Below are positions 19,826 to 29,085 of a DNA stretch of 64,000 nt, in pieces. Each line of letters starts with the position of its first letter. The stretch's first letter is position 1. Made by a program: the position numbers and the translations under genes. Source of the stretch: JBFGFX01 sp965232455 (lineage in GTDB: Bacteria > Pseudomonadota > Gammaproteobacteria > Steroidobacterales > Woeseiaceae); assembly GCA_965232455.1 (NCBI GenBank), contig OZ246981.1, positions 3,038,001-3,102,000 of the forward strand, in the 5' to 3' direction. The notes below the pieces were generated by a model. The model worked only from the letters and a program-made list of their open reading frames with translations, did no database searches and was not told the origin of the DNA.

Positions 19826-20187
19826 TGCCCTGCCCACAGATTCCTGAACCCGTTCAGGACGGTAACACCAAGTTCCGGTTGGTTCAAAAAAACTTATACG
19901 GATCATGAGTTTGGAAACAATCAGCAAAATCATTCGCGTTTCGGATTCGGGCAGCCGGGGACGCTCCGCCGGAACGTGGAAGACTTAAGAGGCGGAAGAC
20001 GCCGCGTCTATGGCGATCTGTACTTCAGCAGGTTTCGCATCGCGGTTGGAGACCGCGCGGATGTCGCGACTCAAGCGGCTATCACGATACGAACCAGGCG
20101 AACAGCGGTTCAAATCGGGTTGATTTATACTCCTTCGTCGCGTTGATGGCGCCCTGTCCGCCGTCGTTCCGATGGGAGTAAAGTATC
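19826..20187. other. Divergent intergenic region between bfr and the aminopeptidase gene
   Basis: About 360 bases containing the promoters of both flanking genes. AT-rich patches lie near 19880-19935 and 20110-20130. No convincing Fur box or other dyad was identified, and no short gene is supported. Confidence 0.35.
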
Positions 20188-21714
20188 TTGAAAAAAATAG
20201 CAGTAGTGGCCGCGTTCCTCGGGTTCGCCGCGTCGGCGGGCGCGGACCAGCGCTTCGAGTTTGCATCGTTCGAGATTCCGCCGAGCGGGCGGATTGTCGT
20301 ACCGGTCGTCGAGGGCGATTCGCTAAGCGGCGTTGCCGCAACGATCGACCGGCGCACCAACGGTGCGCTGACGGTTGCGGCGACCGAAGCGGCGTTTACC
20401 GGCGCCGCCGATTCGACGCTGACGCTTTATGGAACGCCTCCGTACTCGCGCATAGACCTGGTCGGCGTCGGCGCGGAACGCGTCGGACGCGTTGCGGCCG
20501 AGAATTTTGGCGGGACCGCATCGGCGTTGCTGGCCGACACCGAGGGCGGAACGGTGCAAATCCTCTGGTCCGGCGAAAACGCGGACGCGACGGCGACGGC
20601 CGCGCGTGTCGCCTTTGGCTATCGTCTTCGTAGCTACCGCTTCGATCGGCACCAGGCGGAGCAGGTGGACAGGGACAAGCTGCCGGTCGTGCACCTGTTG
20701 AGCGATGACGCGTCGGGAGACACCTTCGCGAACGATCTCACGCATCTTGCCGACGGGGTTTACCTGGCAAGGGACATGAGTTCCGAGCCCGCCAACATCA
20801 TTTACCCGCAATCGTTCGTCGAACGCGTCGAGGCGCAGTTCGACGGGCTGGACAACGTCGATATCGAGGTGCTGGACGAGGAAGACCTGCAGCGCCTTGG
20901 AATGGGCGCCCATTGGGGCGTCGGCAAGGGTTCGTCGCGGCCGCCGCGCCTGCTGATCATCGAGTACATGGCCGGCGGCAACCGGGCGCCGGTCGTCCTC
21001 GCCGGCAAGGGCATCACCTTCGACACCGGCGGCATTTCCCTGAAGGACAATGACGGCATGTGGCTGATGAAGGGCGATCTGGGCGGTGCGGGCGTCGTTA
21101 CCGGGACCGTCCTCGCTGCCGCCCGCCGCGGCGCGCCGATCAACGTCGTCGCGCTGGCGTCGCTCGCCGAAAACATGCCTTCGGGCACCGCAACCCGTCC
21201 CGGGGACATATTGACGTCCATGTCCGGCATCACCATCGAGATCAGCTCCACCGACGCCGAGGGACGGCTCGTCCTTGCCGATGCCGTGCATTACGGTCAG
21301 GTCACCTACGAGCCGAGCGTCCTGATCGACGTCGCAACCCTGACCGGCTCCGTCGGACGGGCGCTGGGCGACGAATACGCCGGCATCTTCGGGCGTCACG
21401 ACCCGCTGATCGAACAGCTCTCAGCGGCGTCCGACGCCGCGGGCGAGCCGGTCTGGCGACTGCCGCTGGACGACTCGCACTTCAAACAGATCGAATCGCA
21501 GTTCGCCGATATCGTCAACAGCGGCGTCGGCAACCCCGGCGCCAGCGTCGGCGCGGCCTTCATCGGTTCATTTGTCGACGAAAACCAGGTCTGGGCGCAC
21601 TTCGACATCGCAGGCGTGGACTACCTGGAGGAGGACCGGCCGACGATTCCCAAGGGATACTCGGGCTGGGGCGTGCGAGCGCTCGACGAATACCTTCGTC
21701 GCCACCATCAGTGA
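20188..21714 (+). CDS. Secreted leucyl aminopeptidase, M17 (PepA) family
   Basis: Two-metal aminopeptidase, 508 residues. The start is TTG 20188, supported by GGGAG nine bases upstream and by the immediate signal peptide MKKIAVVAAFLGFAASAGA. The catalytic C-terminal domain carries the M17 metal-binding motifs: GKGITFDTGGISLK, MKGDLGGAG and STDAEGRLVLADA, the last corresponding to the family NTDAEGRL with Asn replaced by Ser. The N-terminal domain is the usual weakly conserved macro-like fold. Most PepA proteins are cytoplasmic; this one is exported, so a role in periplasmic peptide breakdown is likely. It is monocistronic. Confidence 0.9.
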   Translation: MKKIAVVAAFLGFAASAGADQRFEFASFEIPPSGRIVVPVVEGDSLSGVAATIDRRTNGALTVAATEAAFTGAADSTLTLYGTPPYSRIDLVGVGAERVGRVAAENFGGTASALLADTEGGTVQILWSGENADATATAARVAFGYRLRSYRFDRHQAEQVDRDKLPVVHLLSDDASGDTFANDLTHLADGVYLARDMSSEPANIIYPQSFVERVEAQFDGLDNVDIEVLDEEDLQRLGMGAHWGVGKGSSRPPRLLIIEYMAGGNRAPVVLAGKGITFDTGGISLKDNDGMWLMKGDLGGAGVVTGTVLAAARRGAPINVVALASLAENMPSGTATRPGDILTSMSGITIEISSTDAEGRLVLADAVHYGQVTYEPSVLIDVATLTGSVGRALGDEYAGIFGRHDPLIEQLSAASDAAGEPVWRLPLDDSHFKQIESQFADIVNSGVGNPGASVGAAFIGSFVDENQVWAHFDIAGVDYLEEDRPTIPKGYSGWGVRALDEYLRRHHQ

Positions 21715-21795
21715 GGAAGATCAGCTATCGATGACTATCTAACTCACGCACTCGTTCGTAGTGAAAACAACCCAGCTCAAATCCTTTGCTTCTTC

Positions 21796-22140
21796 CTAAT
21801 CGTTGATCTGCGGGCCGAAGTACCAATTAGCGAGCGCAGACCAGCTAGGTTGACTTGCAGCCGTGCAATCACCGGCATCAAACCAGAAAGTAACGGTTTT
21901 GTTGGTTGTTTGAGCAGTAAGCAAAAGAGAATATATTGCTTTACACGCTTCCGGGGTAACGCCGTTTGATTGGTTGCTTACATTACAGATAGTTTGGTAA
22001 CTCCAATCTTTAAGGTTCGCTACAACCAGCGCACCTTGTGGGCTCAACGCTACTCCTGATACCGCACCTGTACATGCGAATCCGGCATGAGCACCTATCG
22101 GTAGGCAGAAAAGAACGACAATACTGATTTTCCTAAACAT
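21796..22140 (-). CDS. Small exported protein of unknown function
   Basis: 114 residues from ATG 22140 with AAGGA upstream. It has a clear signal peptide (MFRKISIVVLFCLPIGAHAG) and a mature part of about 95 residues with four cysteines (ACTG, ICNV, EACK, GDCT), consistent with two disulfides. Related short secreted proteins with an EACKAIYSLLLTAQ-like segment occur widely in gammaproteobacteria, to my recollection, without assigned function. The gene is AT-richer than its neighbours. A perfect palindrome lies about 80 bases upstream (22221-22245). Confidence 0.75.
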   Translation of the reverse strand: MFRKISIVVLFCLPIGAHAGFACTGAVSGVALSPQGALVVANLKDWSYQTICNVSNQSNGVTPEACKAIYSLLLTAQTTNKTVTFWFDAGDCTAASQPSWSALANWYFGPQIND

Positions 22141-22220
22141 GGAATGTCCTTATCGGTTTATGACGGGTTCTTTCGATGATCGTGACTATTGGCAAATAGT
22201 CCTCCTCTCAACTCGAGCAT

Positions 22221-22245
22221 CGTGTACTGCATCTTGCAGTACACG
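22221..22245. promoter_or_regulatory. Perfect 11-bp inverted repeat, candidate operator
   Basis: CGTGTACTGCA, three bases, then TGCAGTACACG. No T-run follows on either strand, so it is not a typical terminator. It lies about 80 bases upstream of the small exported protein gene, a position that suits an operator. Confidence 0.5.
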
Positions 22246-22386
22246 TCACAATCTATCAGCGTCGTCAACTATTACAATGATTTGTCTGTTCGACATTTTT
22301 GCGGCTGACGAAATAGGAGACTTCGTCACCAACGTCGATAGAACCGGTAATCGAGGGTCGGCCACAAAGGACCGGACGCCGGCTCG

Positions 22387-22848
22387 TCAGTGCCCGGACT
22401 CCCGCCACTCGTCGCAAAGCGTGCGTTGGTAAAGAACGCCGTCTTTGAACCAGTGCCAGGTTCGGGCCCGGTTGTTGCGGTCGCCGCCGAGCACGATGAT
22501 TTCGGTGAAGCTCGCGTTGGCCACGTCCTTGCGGTCCAGCGTCAGCATCACGACGTCGTCCCGGGTCGTCCAGCCGTACCCCGCGAAGGTGTCAGTATCC
22601 CAGAAGATGCGGTCGTCGCGAAGCACGCCGCCGAATTCGACTTCGCGCGTGCGGCCGTCCGCCCAGCGGAACGCGTTGCGCTGCACGTAGTGGTAGCGCC
22701 CGTTGTCGGGGAACAGGCATTCCACCCGGCTTTCGTGCTCGTCAACCGTCCCGCCGTTCAGGTCGACGGTTCGATAGCGGCCCGTCCAGACGCCCTCGTG
22801 CAGCAATAACGAGGGCATCGATTTTTCGAGCTGCTTTCGGTTACCCAT
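22387..22848 (-). CDS. Lipocalin-like DUF3598-type protein
   Basis: 153 residues from ATG 22848, which overlaps the end of the upstream AhpD-like gene by 8 bases. The opening HEGVWTGRYRTVDLNG and the alternating strands that follow (FPDNGRYHYVQRN, EFGGVLRDDRIFWDT) resemble the DUF3598 lipocalin-like barrel; these proteins probably bind small hydrophobic ligands. Last gene of the operon led by the second TonB receptor, so it may act on the same imported compound. The family assignment is from memory of the motif style and is moderately sure. Confidence 0.7.
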   Translation of the reverse strand: MGNRKQLEKSMPSLLLHEGVWTGRYRTVDLNGGTVDEHESRVECLFPDNGRYHYVQRNAFRWADGRTREVEFGGVLRDDRIFWDTDTFAGYGWTTRDDVVMLTLDRKDVANASFTEIIVLGGDRNNRARTWHWFKDGVLYQRTLCDEWRESGH

Positions 22849-23416
22849 TGCGCGACACCGCTTCCGCCTTGTTCAACGCCCGCGCCGGCAGCGCTTCGAG
22901 CTCGGTCGCGAGCGTCGCGTTCCATCGGTTGAGGAAACCGAACAGCGAAATGACCGCAACGATTTCGAGCTGCTGTCCGTCGTCGAAATGCTCCCGAAGC
23001 TCGCCGAACATCGCATCGCTGACGCCGCTCGGGGACTGACCGGCGTGCAGCGCGACGCGCAGCGCCGCCTTTTCCGCCGGCGTGAACAACTCGCTCGTCT
23101 CGAACGTCCAGATCGCCGCCAGCTTGTCGTCGGAAACCCCGAGCTCCGAGCTGCTCATGGCCGTGTGGCCCATGCAGTACCGGCAGCCCGCGGCGGTGCT
23201 GGTCATCAGCGCCAGCATTCGTTTCAGGGCATCGTCGACGCGTCCGGGCGCGTACACCGCCTGCACGAGTCTCTCGAACGCGTGCATCAGCGCCGGGCTT
23301 CGCGCCATGACCAGAACGTCGTTGGCGGTGAAGCCCATCATCGACTCGGCCCGTTCGACGGCCCGGCGCTCGGCCGGGCCGAGTTCGTCGACCGACGCGG
23401 GCGCAATCCTCGACAC
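22841..23416 (-). CDS. Carboxymuconolactone decarboxylase / AhpD-like family protein
   Basis: 191 residues starting at GTG 23416, 27 bases after the TonB receptor stop. The CMD/AhpD core is seen as MTSTAAGCRYCMGHTAMSSS, with the CxxC...H active-site arrangement of AhpD-like peroxidase partners, followed by the helix LFTPAEKAALRVALHAG. Family members are alkylhydroperoxide reductase helpers or ring-opening decarboxylases. With CxxC present, redox activity is more likely than decarboxylation. It is co-transcribed with the receptor and a lipocalin-like gene. Confidence 0.87.
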   Translation of the reverse strand: MSRIAPASVDELGPAERRAVERAESMMGFTANDVLVMARSPALMHAFERLVQAVYAPGRVDDALKRMLALMTSTAAGCRYCMGHTAMSSSELGVSDDKLAAIWTFETSELFTPAEKAALRVALHAGQSPSGVSDAMFGELREHFDDGQQLEIVAVISLFGFLNRWNATLATELEALPARALNKAEAVSRNG

Positions 23417-23443
23417 GGCTAGCGCGCGTCGCTCCGCGACAGC

Positions 23444-25609
23444 CTATTTGAAGCGGTAGCGGGCATCCACGCCCCAGGTCAGCGGCGGGGACGCATACTG
23501 CGTGAACGCCTGCGCCGTGGCCGCGCGCGCGTACTCTTCGTCGGTCAGGTTTTTGCCCCACAGCGCCACCTGCCAGGTGTCGTCGCTGTGGGTAAACGCC
23601 ACACGCGCATTGACCAGGGTGTCGATGTCGATCAGCGCGTGGTCCGGCGAGTTCGCCACGAGCGCCCAGGATTCGTCCTCGAACGCCGCGTCCACGCCGA
23701 AGTCCAGGCGTCCCGCGCGCACCGGCATCGTGTACTGCACGCCAAGCGTGCCCTTGAACTCCGGCGCGTTCTTGAGTTCCAGTCCCAGCGCACAGTCGAC
23801 GAGGTCCTGCCCGGGTGCGCAGGGTACGCCGTCGTTGGTGAGGCCGCCGGCCTGCGTGTCGGTCACTTCGGTGTACTCGCCGTCCAGCCAGCCGAGTACC
23901 GCGTTGAACGTCAGATTCTCGCTGACGTGCAGGACCGCCTCTGCCTCGATGCCCTGGATTTCGGTTTCGTCCACGTTGAAACGCGTGAAGCCGACGCCCG
24001 GCACCGTGGCGCCGATCTGAAGACCTTCGTAGGTGTTGAAGAAGTAGGTCAGGTTCAGGCGCAGGCGGTCGTCCAGCAGGTCGCTGCGCAGCCCGATCTC
24101 GAACGTTTCCACCTCCTCTTCATCGACCGGTAGGAAACAGGACGCCGGCGAGAAGCAGTCCGGCGATGCGCCGCCGGACTTGAAGCCCGTGGAAAACGAC
24201 GTGTAAGCCATCACTGAGTCCGTGAACCGATAGTCGAGCGCCACGTTGTACGTGGTCTTGCTGTACTCCAGCGCGCGATCGGCGGTAAAGGCATCGTTGC
24301 CGGCCTGGGATACGTTCGCGGCCACGACGTCACGCTCTTCGTCCGTGTAACGCAAGCCCGCGGTCAGCGTCAGCGCGTCGGTAAAATCGTAGGTCCCGTG
24401 CAGGAACGCCGCCCAGGCGTCGGTGTCGACGTTGACGCTGAATACGTTAAAAAACGTGCTGTCGAGCTGCACTTCCTCGCTGAACAGATAAAGGCCGCCG
24501 ACAAAATTGAAGGCGCCGTCATAATTCGAGGCGATCGAAAATTCCTGACTGAACTGATCCTGATCGGTCGCCTGCAGGTACACGAAGCCGATGCGGCTGG
24601 CAAGCGAGTCTTCCATCTCCCGGTAGCCGGTCAGCGATTTGAACGTGAACTCGCCGATGTCGCCGGTGATGTTGAGGCCCACGCCCTGCGCCTCTACGGA
24701 ACTCGAATAACCGGTGAAACAGCCCATGGATTGAAACGGCACCGGCGTCGCGGCGACGCAAGGGTCCGCACCCGGCAACGGCTCGATGGTGAACAGGTCC
24801 CCGTCCGCATCGTTCGGCGGCACCGCGCTGTCCGGAATCGGATCCGAGTCGTCGTCGGTGCGGTCTAGCGACAGGTTCAGCGTCCAGCTCTCGCCGAAGG
24901 AGTGCTGCAAAGCGACACGGAACGCGTTGGTGGAGATCTCGCCGACCTCGCGACTCTGGCCGGCCAGTTCGCCGTTCGGGTTCAGCCGGTGAAAGCCGTC
25001 CCGGTTGCGTGACAGGAACGAGGCGCGAATCGCCGTCGCGTCCGAAATGGCCCAGTTCGCGTTCAGCTTACCGTCGAAGCGGCCGTCACTGCCGGCCGTT
25101 CCGCCGATCTCCAGCATGTTTTCCTGCGTGTTGGGTTTTTTGCTCACCAGACGGATTGCGCCGCCGTTCGAGTTACGGCCGTACAGCGTGCCCTGCGGGC
25201 CGCGCAATACTTCGACACGCTCGAGGTCCACCAGGTCCAGCAGCGAGCCGACCGAACGGCCGATGAACACGTCGTCTACGTAGATCCCCACGGCCTGGTC
25301 AACCGCCCCTCGCGACTCGTCCTCGCCGATGCCGCGAAGAAAAATCCGCGCCGCGCTGGCCGTGCCGGTGTTGGTGGCGATGTTGAGGTTAGGCACCTGA
25401 TACTGCAGCTCACGGACGTTGATGACCTGTTTCGTCTCCAGGTCCTCGGCGGAAATTGCCGTGACCGATACCGGGACTTCCTGCAGCGATTCACTGCGGC
25501 GCTGCGCCGTAACGACAATCTCTTCGAGTTGCGCAGAGACGGGCAGGGACAGAAACGTAGCGGCGGTTGCGACCGCCACGACGACCAGTCTCGAAAAATG
25601 GGACTCCAT
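23444..25609 (-). CDS. TonB-dependent receptor
   Basis: 721 residues from ATG 25609. Signal peptide (MESHFSRLVVVAVATAATFL..., cleavage near VSAQ), TonB box EEIVVTAQRR, plug with ARIFLRGIGEDESRG and VEVLRGPQGTLYGRNSNGGA, and a barrel ending in VDARYRFK (a basic last residue instead of the usual Phe). The plug and the YGRNSNGGAIRLVSKKP segment fit the IroN/FyuA-like receptors common in marine and sphingomonad catabolic loci. It leads an operon with the AhpD-like and lipocalin-like genes. A 44-bp dyad (25702-25745) lies about 93 bases upstream and shares its core with two other promoters of the island. Confidence 0.93.
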   Translation of the reverse strand: MESHFSRLVVVAVATAATFLSLPVSAQLEEIVVTAQRRSESLQEVPVSVTAISAEDLETKQVINVRELQYQVPNLNIATNTGTASAARIFLRGIGEDESRGAVDQAVGIYVDDVFIGRSVGSLLDLVDLERVEVLRGPQGTLYGRNSNGGAIRLVSKKPNTQENMLEIGGTAGSDGRFDGKLNANWAISDATAIRASFLSRNRDGFHRLNPNGELAGQSREVGEISTNAFRVALQHSFGESWTLNLSLDRTDDDSDPIPDSAVPPNDADGDLFTIEPLPGADPCVAATPVPFQSMGCFTGYSSSVEAQGVGLNITGDIGEFTFKSLTGYREMEDSLASRIGFVYLQATDQDQFSQEFSIASNYDGAFNFVGGLYLFSEEVQLDSTFFNVFSVNVDTDAWAAFLHGTYDFTDALTLTAGLRYTDEERDVVAANVSQAGNDAFTADRALEYSKTTYNVALDYRFTDSVMAYTSFSTGFKSGGASPDCFSPASCFLPVDEEEVETFEIGLRSDLLDDRLRLNLTYFFNTYEGLQIGATVPGVGFTRFNVDETEIQGIEAEAVLHVSENLTFNAVLGWLDGEYTEVTDTQAGGLTNDGVPCAPGQDLVDCALGLELKNAPEFKGTLGVQYTMPVRAGRLDFGVDAAFEDESWALVANSPDHALIDIDTLVNARVAFTHSDDTWQVALWGKNLTDEEYARAATAQAFTQYASPPLTWGVDARYRFK

Positions 25610-25701
25610 GGAATTTACCCCCGTGGTTTTCGCCCGGCCTGACGGCTCAATTCAGACGATGGTTTCAACTAAGGCCTCGGACACGCGTACGAGCCCTTAG
25701 G

Positions 25702-25745
25702 ATGCTATATTAATATATTAGCTCAATGATATATTAATATAGCAT
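25702..25745. promoter_or_regulatory. Perfect 17-bp inverted repeat upstream of the TonB receptor operon (site A)
   Basis: Left arm ATGCTATATTAATATAT (25702-25718), ten-base spacer, right arm ATATATTAATATAGCAT (25729-25745), with no mismatch. The part AATGATATATT (25725-25735) recurs as AATGATATACT at 30657-30667 and, reversed, as AATGATATACC at 34062-34072. It is probably a binding site for a dimeric regulator, although an AT-rich promoter core is an alternative. Confidence 0.6.
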
Positions 25746-25858
25746 TTCAAACCGCTATTCCCAAGCACATCCCGGTGAAGCGCATGAACGCCGTCGATTC
25801 ATGGGCCCAGAACGCCACATCGAGGAACGCGGTCGCGCCGGCGACGCGCCCGCTGCGC

Positions 25859-26890
25859 TCAGTCCGGCGCCCGTTCGTGGATTTCGATACGAAAACCGGC
25901 CGGAGAGGCGAAAGAGATGGCAGGTCCCTTACCCAGCAGGGTCGAGACCGACAGGTGCTCGCTGAACTCGATACGGCGGTCGTCGAGGCGCCGGCGCAGC
26001 GGCGCAAGATTGCGAGTTTCATAGGCGACGTGCAGGATGCCGAGCGACTTCGGTTGCGCACGCGGATACAGGTTGCCGCCCTCCACACCGCGATAGTCGA
26101 TGATCTCGATCTGCCCGAACGGGCGCCCTTTCCGGCCCCAGATGCTGACGTCGAGCGCCGCGCCGGGCGGCAAGCCGATCATTCGCTCGACCTCCGACCC
26201 TTCGAGGAGATTGTCGCTCAGCAGGTCCAGGCCGATGATGTCCCGGTAGAACGCCTTTTCGGCCGCCGCGTCGTCGACAATCAGGATCAGCGGACCGACG
26301 CCCGCGAATTCGCCGCCCGGAACGGTCATGTCGCCGCCGAGAATCTCGAGCAGCACGACGTTGATCCGGTCGTGCCCGCGCATGTGCATTTCGCGGAACG
26401 TGACGCCGTTGGGCGCGGTCATTTCGCTGTAACGCTCGTTGCGGAACCCGCGGCCGCCCGCCGCCAGCGCTTCCAGCCGCGCCGGCATGTCGGTCACGTA
26501 AACGTCGAGGTTTTTGGGCACGGAATCGAAAACGCGCGCGCCCGCCCTGACCGGCGGATCCGGATCGACGAACTCCACGAAGTGCAGCATGCCCAGGGTC
26601 GAGCCCGATGTGCGCACCAACGCCTGCCGTGCGATGTCGGCGGCATCGATCGACCAAAGCGACGCAAGCGCTGCGTCGGGACCCGAGCGGCGCTCGGCAA
26701 CGACAAACCCGAAATCGCCGACCCACAGGCCAAGCGCCTCGTCGAGGTCGGCAACGCCGACAGTCACCGCGGTCCAGGATGACAGATCCGTGTTTTCCAT
26801 CGCATTTCCAGGCTGTGCGTGCATCGACAGTGTTGACGCCAAAACCGTCACGGCCTGCAAGAAGCCGGTACACCGACGCGCCATCGTCAT
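25859..26890 (-). CDS. Exported protein with two VOC (glyoxalase/dioxygenase-fold) domains
   Basis: 343 residues from ATG 26890, chosen because GGGGAG lies seven bases upstream and a signal peptide follows at once (MTMARRCTGFLQAVTVLAST, ending near MHAQ). The first VOC module begins WTAVTVGVADLDEALGLWV; the second begins GVGPLILIVDDAAAEKAFYR and contains FGQIEIIDYRG and GILHVAYETRN. VOC enzymes use paired modules to hold a divalent metal, as in glyoxalase I or extradiol dioxygenases. Export is unusual for this superfamily. A second gene of the same plan lies at 29553-30611. Role in the island is unknown; periplasmic processing or binding of the imported compound is a guess. Confidence 0.8.
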   Translation of the reverse strand: MTMARRCTGFLQAVTVLASTLSMHAQPGNAMENTDLSSWTAVTVGVADLDEALGLWVGDFGFVVAERRSGPDAALASLWSIDAADIARQALVRTSGSTLGMLHFVEFVDPDPPVRAGARVFDSVPKNLDVYVTDMPARLEALAAGGRGFRNERYSEMTAPNGVTFREMHMRGHDRINVVLLEILGGDMTVPGGEFAGVGPLILIVDDAAAEKAFYRDIIGLDLLSDNLLEGSEVERMIGLPPGAALDVSIWGRKGRPFGQIEIIDYRGVEGGNLYPRAQPKSLGILHVAYETRNLAPLRRRLDDRRIEFSEHLSVSTLLGKGPAISFASPAGFRIEIHERAPD

Positions 26891-27154
26891 CCGGGCACTC
26901 CCCCCACGGTTTCCTGCCGCCAGCATAATGTAAAACACCGCACGCGGATAAGAGATCGAATGTTCTTAGAAACACTGCGTTGAAGTACGGCGGTCGTCAC
27001 GGCAAGACCTGCTGCATACGGCATAATACCAATAGCCACGGTATGAATAATCGAAGAAAGTGCTCACGCGTTCGGCGAATCGCGATCGACGACGCAGCTC
27101 GGCACGTTATGTAACCCGTCCATAGACCGGACGCCACGCAAGGGAAGGCTTGGT

Positions 27155-29059
27155 ATGCTAAGACAGCTAACCGTAGTATCCGCAATCATCACCGCAAGTT
27201 TCATTCTGAGTGCTTGCGGCGGCGGCTCCTCCAACAACAACAACAACCCGCCGCCGCCACCGCCACCGCCGCCACCTACGAACAACCCGCCGACGGCCGA
27301 TGCAGGCAGCGACCAGGCGGCGGTCGAAAACACGACCGTGCAGCTCGCGGGCCAGGCGACCGATCCCGACGGCGACACCGTGAGTGTCGAGTGGTCGCAG
27401 CTCAGCGGCCCGGCGGTCGTCATCAACTCCGCCACGAGCCTGAACGCCACGGTCGAGCTGCCCGCCGTGGCAATCGGCGCGACCGCGTCCATTGTGCTCG
27501 AAATGACCGCCACCGACGCGCGCGGCGCAAGCGCAAGCGACCAGCTGACGCTCACGGTGGACTCGAACGACTATCTGCTGTTCACCGCGGACAGAGACGT
27601 CCTGTCAGTGATCGAACTCTATAAATACGACGCGCGAACCGAGTCGGTGCAAAAACTCTCCGGGACACCGGCGCCGCAAAGTACGGTTCAGGGCGTTGCG
27701 ATCTCACCCGACGGCCAGTCCGTGGCCTATCTGGCCGACCGGGACGTTGCGGGTCGATTTCACCTTTATGTGGCATCGGTTGACGGCAGCAGCAATGAAA
27801 GGGTTAGTGCGCCCATGGCCAACGCCGACGGATCGGTCGACGCATTCACATGGTCGCCCGACGGGCTGTCGATCGCCTACGTTGCAGACGCCGACGTGGA
27901 TGGGATTACCGAGGCCTACATCGTCGGGCCGGACGGCGCCGATCATCGGAAAATAAGCGAAGACACCCTGGGAGCCCATCGGATTTACGACGTCCGCTGG
28001 TCACCGGACGGCCGTTACGTCGTCCAGCAACTCGTTGTGACGGACCTGCTTTCCGGTTTCGCCGCGGACATACACGATACCTCGTTGGGTACGCCGAACA
28101 ACGCGCGCGTAACGCCGGCCGCCACGTTCGACGGAATCATATTTCCGGTGTGGTCCGCGGACAGTTCACGCATTGGCTATTTCTCACTTGAGCCGCCGTT
28201 CGACAGCCCCCAACTTTTTACGTCTCTGCCGGACGGCAGCGGCCAGGTCCACGTCAGCAACGTCGGACCCAACCGCGGCATCGTCATCGGCTTTGCGTTT
28301 TCACCTGCCGGCGACCGGGTCGCTTATTGGAGCGACGACACGAATCTGGGCGAATTCGATCTCTATACCGCCCAGGCGGACGGCAGTGACAATACGAAGA
28401 TCAACGAGCCGTTGTCGGCAAACCGCAACATCACCGATTTTTCGTGGGCGCCCGACGGATCTCGCATCGCCTATATCGCGGATATCGACGTGGATGAGGT
28501 GTTCGAGCTGTATACGGCGCTGCCCGATGGCCGGGAAAACGTCAAAGTGAGCGGAACCCTTGGCGCGGGTCGCGCGGTCGACGATATCGGGTGGTCGCCC
28601 GACGGCTCACGGATCGCCTACACCGCGGATCAGGACACGGACGAGCTGTTCGAGCTCTATGTCTCCAGCGCAGACGGAACGGTAAACGACAAGGTGAGCG
28701 GATTACTGCCGGCCGGGTTCGATGCCCAGATCAACAGCTTCGACAATGAGCTCTGGTCGCCCGATTCCACCCGTCTCGTTTACCAGAGCGGCGAACTCTA
28801 CGTCGCCAATGCCGCCAGCCTGGTCAGCACGCAAGTCACGCTGCCGCTGCCGCCCCCGCAAGCGGGTGGCGCTGGCGGCGGTGCCCGCTGGTCCGCCGAC
28901 GGGTCCCGCATCAGCTACGTGCGCATCGAGGTGTCTCCTCCGAACGTATTGACCGAGGAACTGTTCATCGTGGCGCCGGACGGGTCCGGTGACCGATCCG
29001 TTTCCGGACCGCCGCTGCCGGGAGGCAGGATCGCAGACGCGGGTATCTGGTCGCCGTAG
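27155..29059 (+). CDS. Lipoprotein with PKD-like domain and PD40/TolB-type beta-propeller
   Basis: 634 residues, AAGGGAAGG before ATG 27155. Type II signal peptide with lipobox LSAC (Cys21), then an Asn/Pro-rich linker (a run of five Asn and ten Pro), a PKD/REJ-like domain (NPPTADAGSDQAAVENTTVQ) and a propeller built from WD40-like PD40 repeats. These recur as FxWSPDGxxIAYxADxDVDxxxELY, for example SWAPDGSRIAYIADIDVDEV. Such propellers bind other proteins or glycans at the envelope. It stands alone between island genes and is followed 26 bases later by yaiI. Confidence 0.85.
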   Translation: MLRQLTVVSAIITASFILSACGGGSSNNNNNPPPPPPPPPPTNNPPTADAGSDQAAVENTTVQLAGQATDPDGDTVSVEWSQLSGPAVVINSATSLNATVELPAVAIGATASIVLEMTATDARGASASDQLTLTVDSNDYLLFTADRDVLSVIELYKYDARTESVQKLSGTPAPQSTVQGVAISPDGQSVAYLADRDVAGRFHLYVASVDGSSNERVSAPMANADGSVDAFTWSPDGLSIAYVADADVDGITEAYIVGPDGADHRKISEDTLGAHRIYDVRWSPDGRYVVQQLVVTDLLSGFAADIHDTSLGTPNNARVTPAATFDGIIFPVWSADSSRIGYFSLEPPFDSPQLFTSLPDGSGQVHVSNVGPNRGIVIGFAFSPAGDRVAYWSDDTNLGEFDLYTAQADGSDNTKINEPLSANRNITDFSWAPDGSRIAYIADIDVDEVFELYTALPDGRENVKVSGTLGAGRAVDDIGWSPDGSRIAYTADQDTDELFELYVSSADGTVNDKVSGLLPAGFDAQINSFDNELWSPDSTRLVYQSGELYVANAASLVSTQVTLPLPPPQAGGAGGGARWSADGSRISYVRIEVSPPNVLTEELFIVAPDGSGDRSVSGPPLPGGRIADAGIWSP

Positions 29060-29085
29060 CGGCCCAACAAGGTGAACTAAACGCA

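Noticed and set aside
27234..27285. CCGCCACCG repeat as a functional DNA repeat
   Set aside because: It simply encodes the poly-Pro linker of a lipoprotein.
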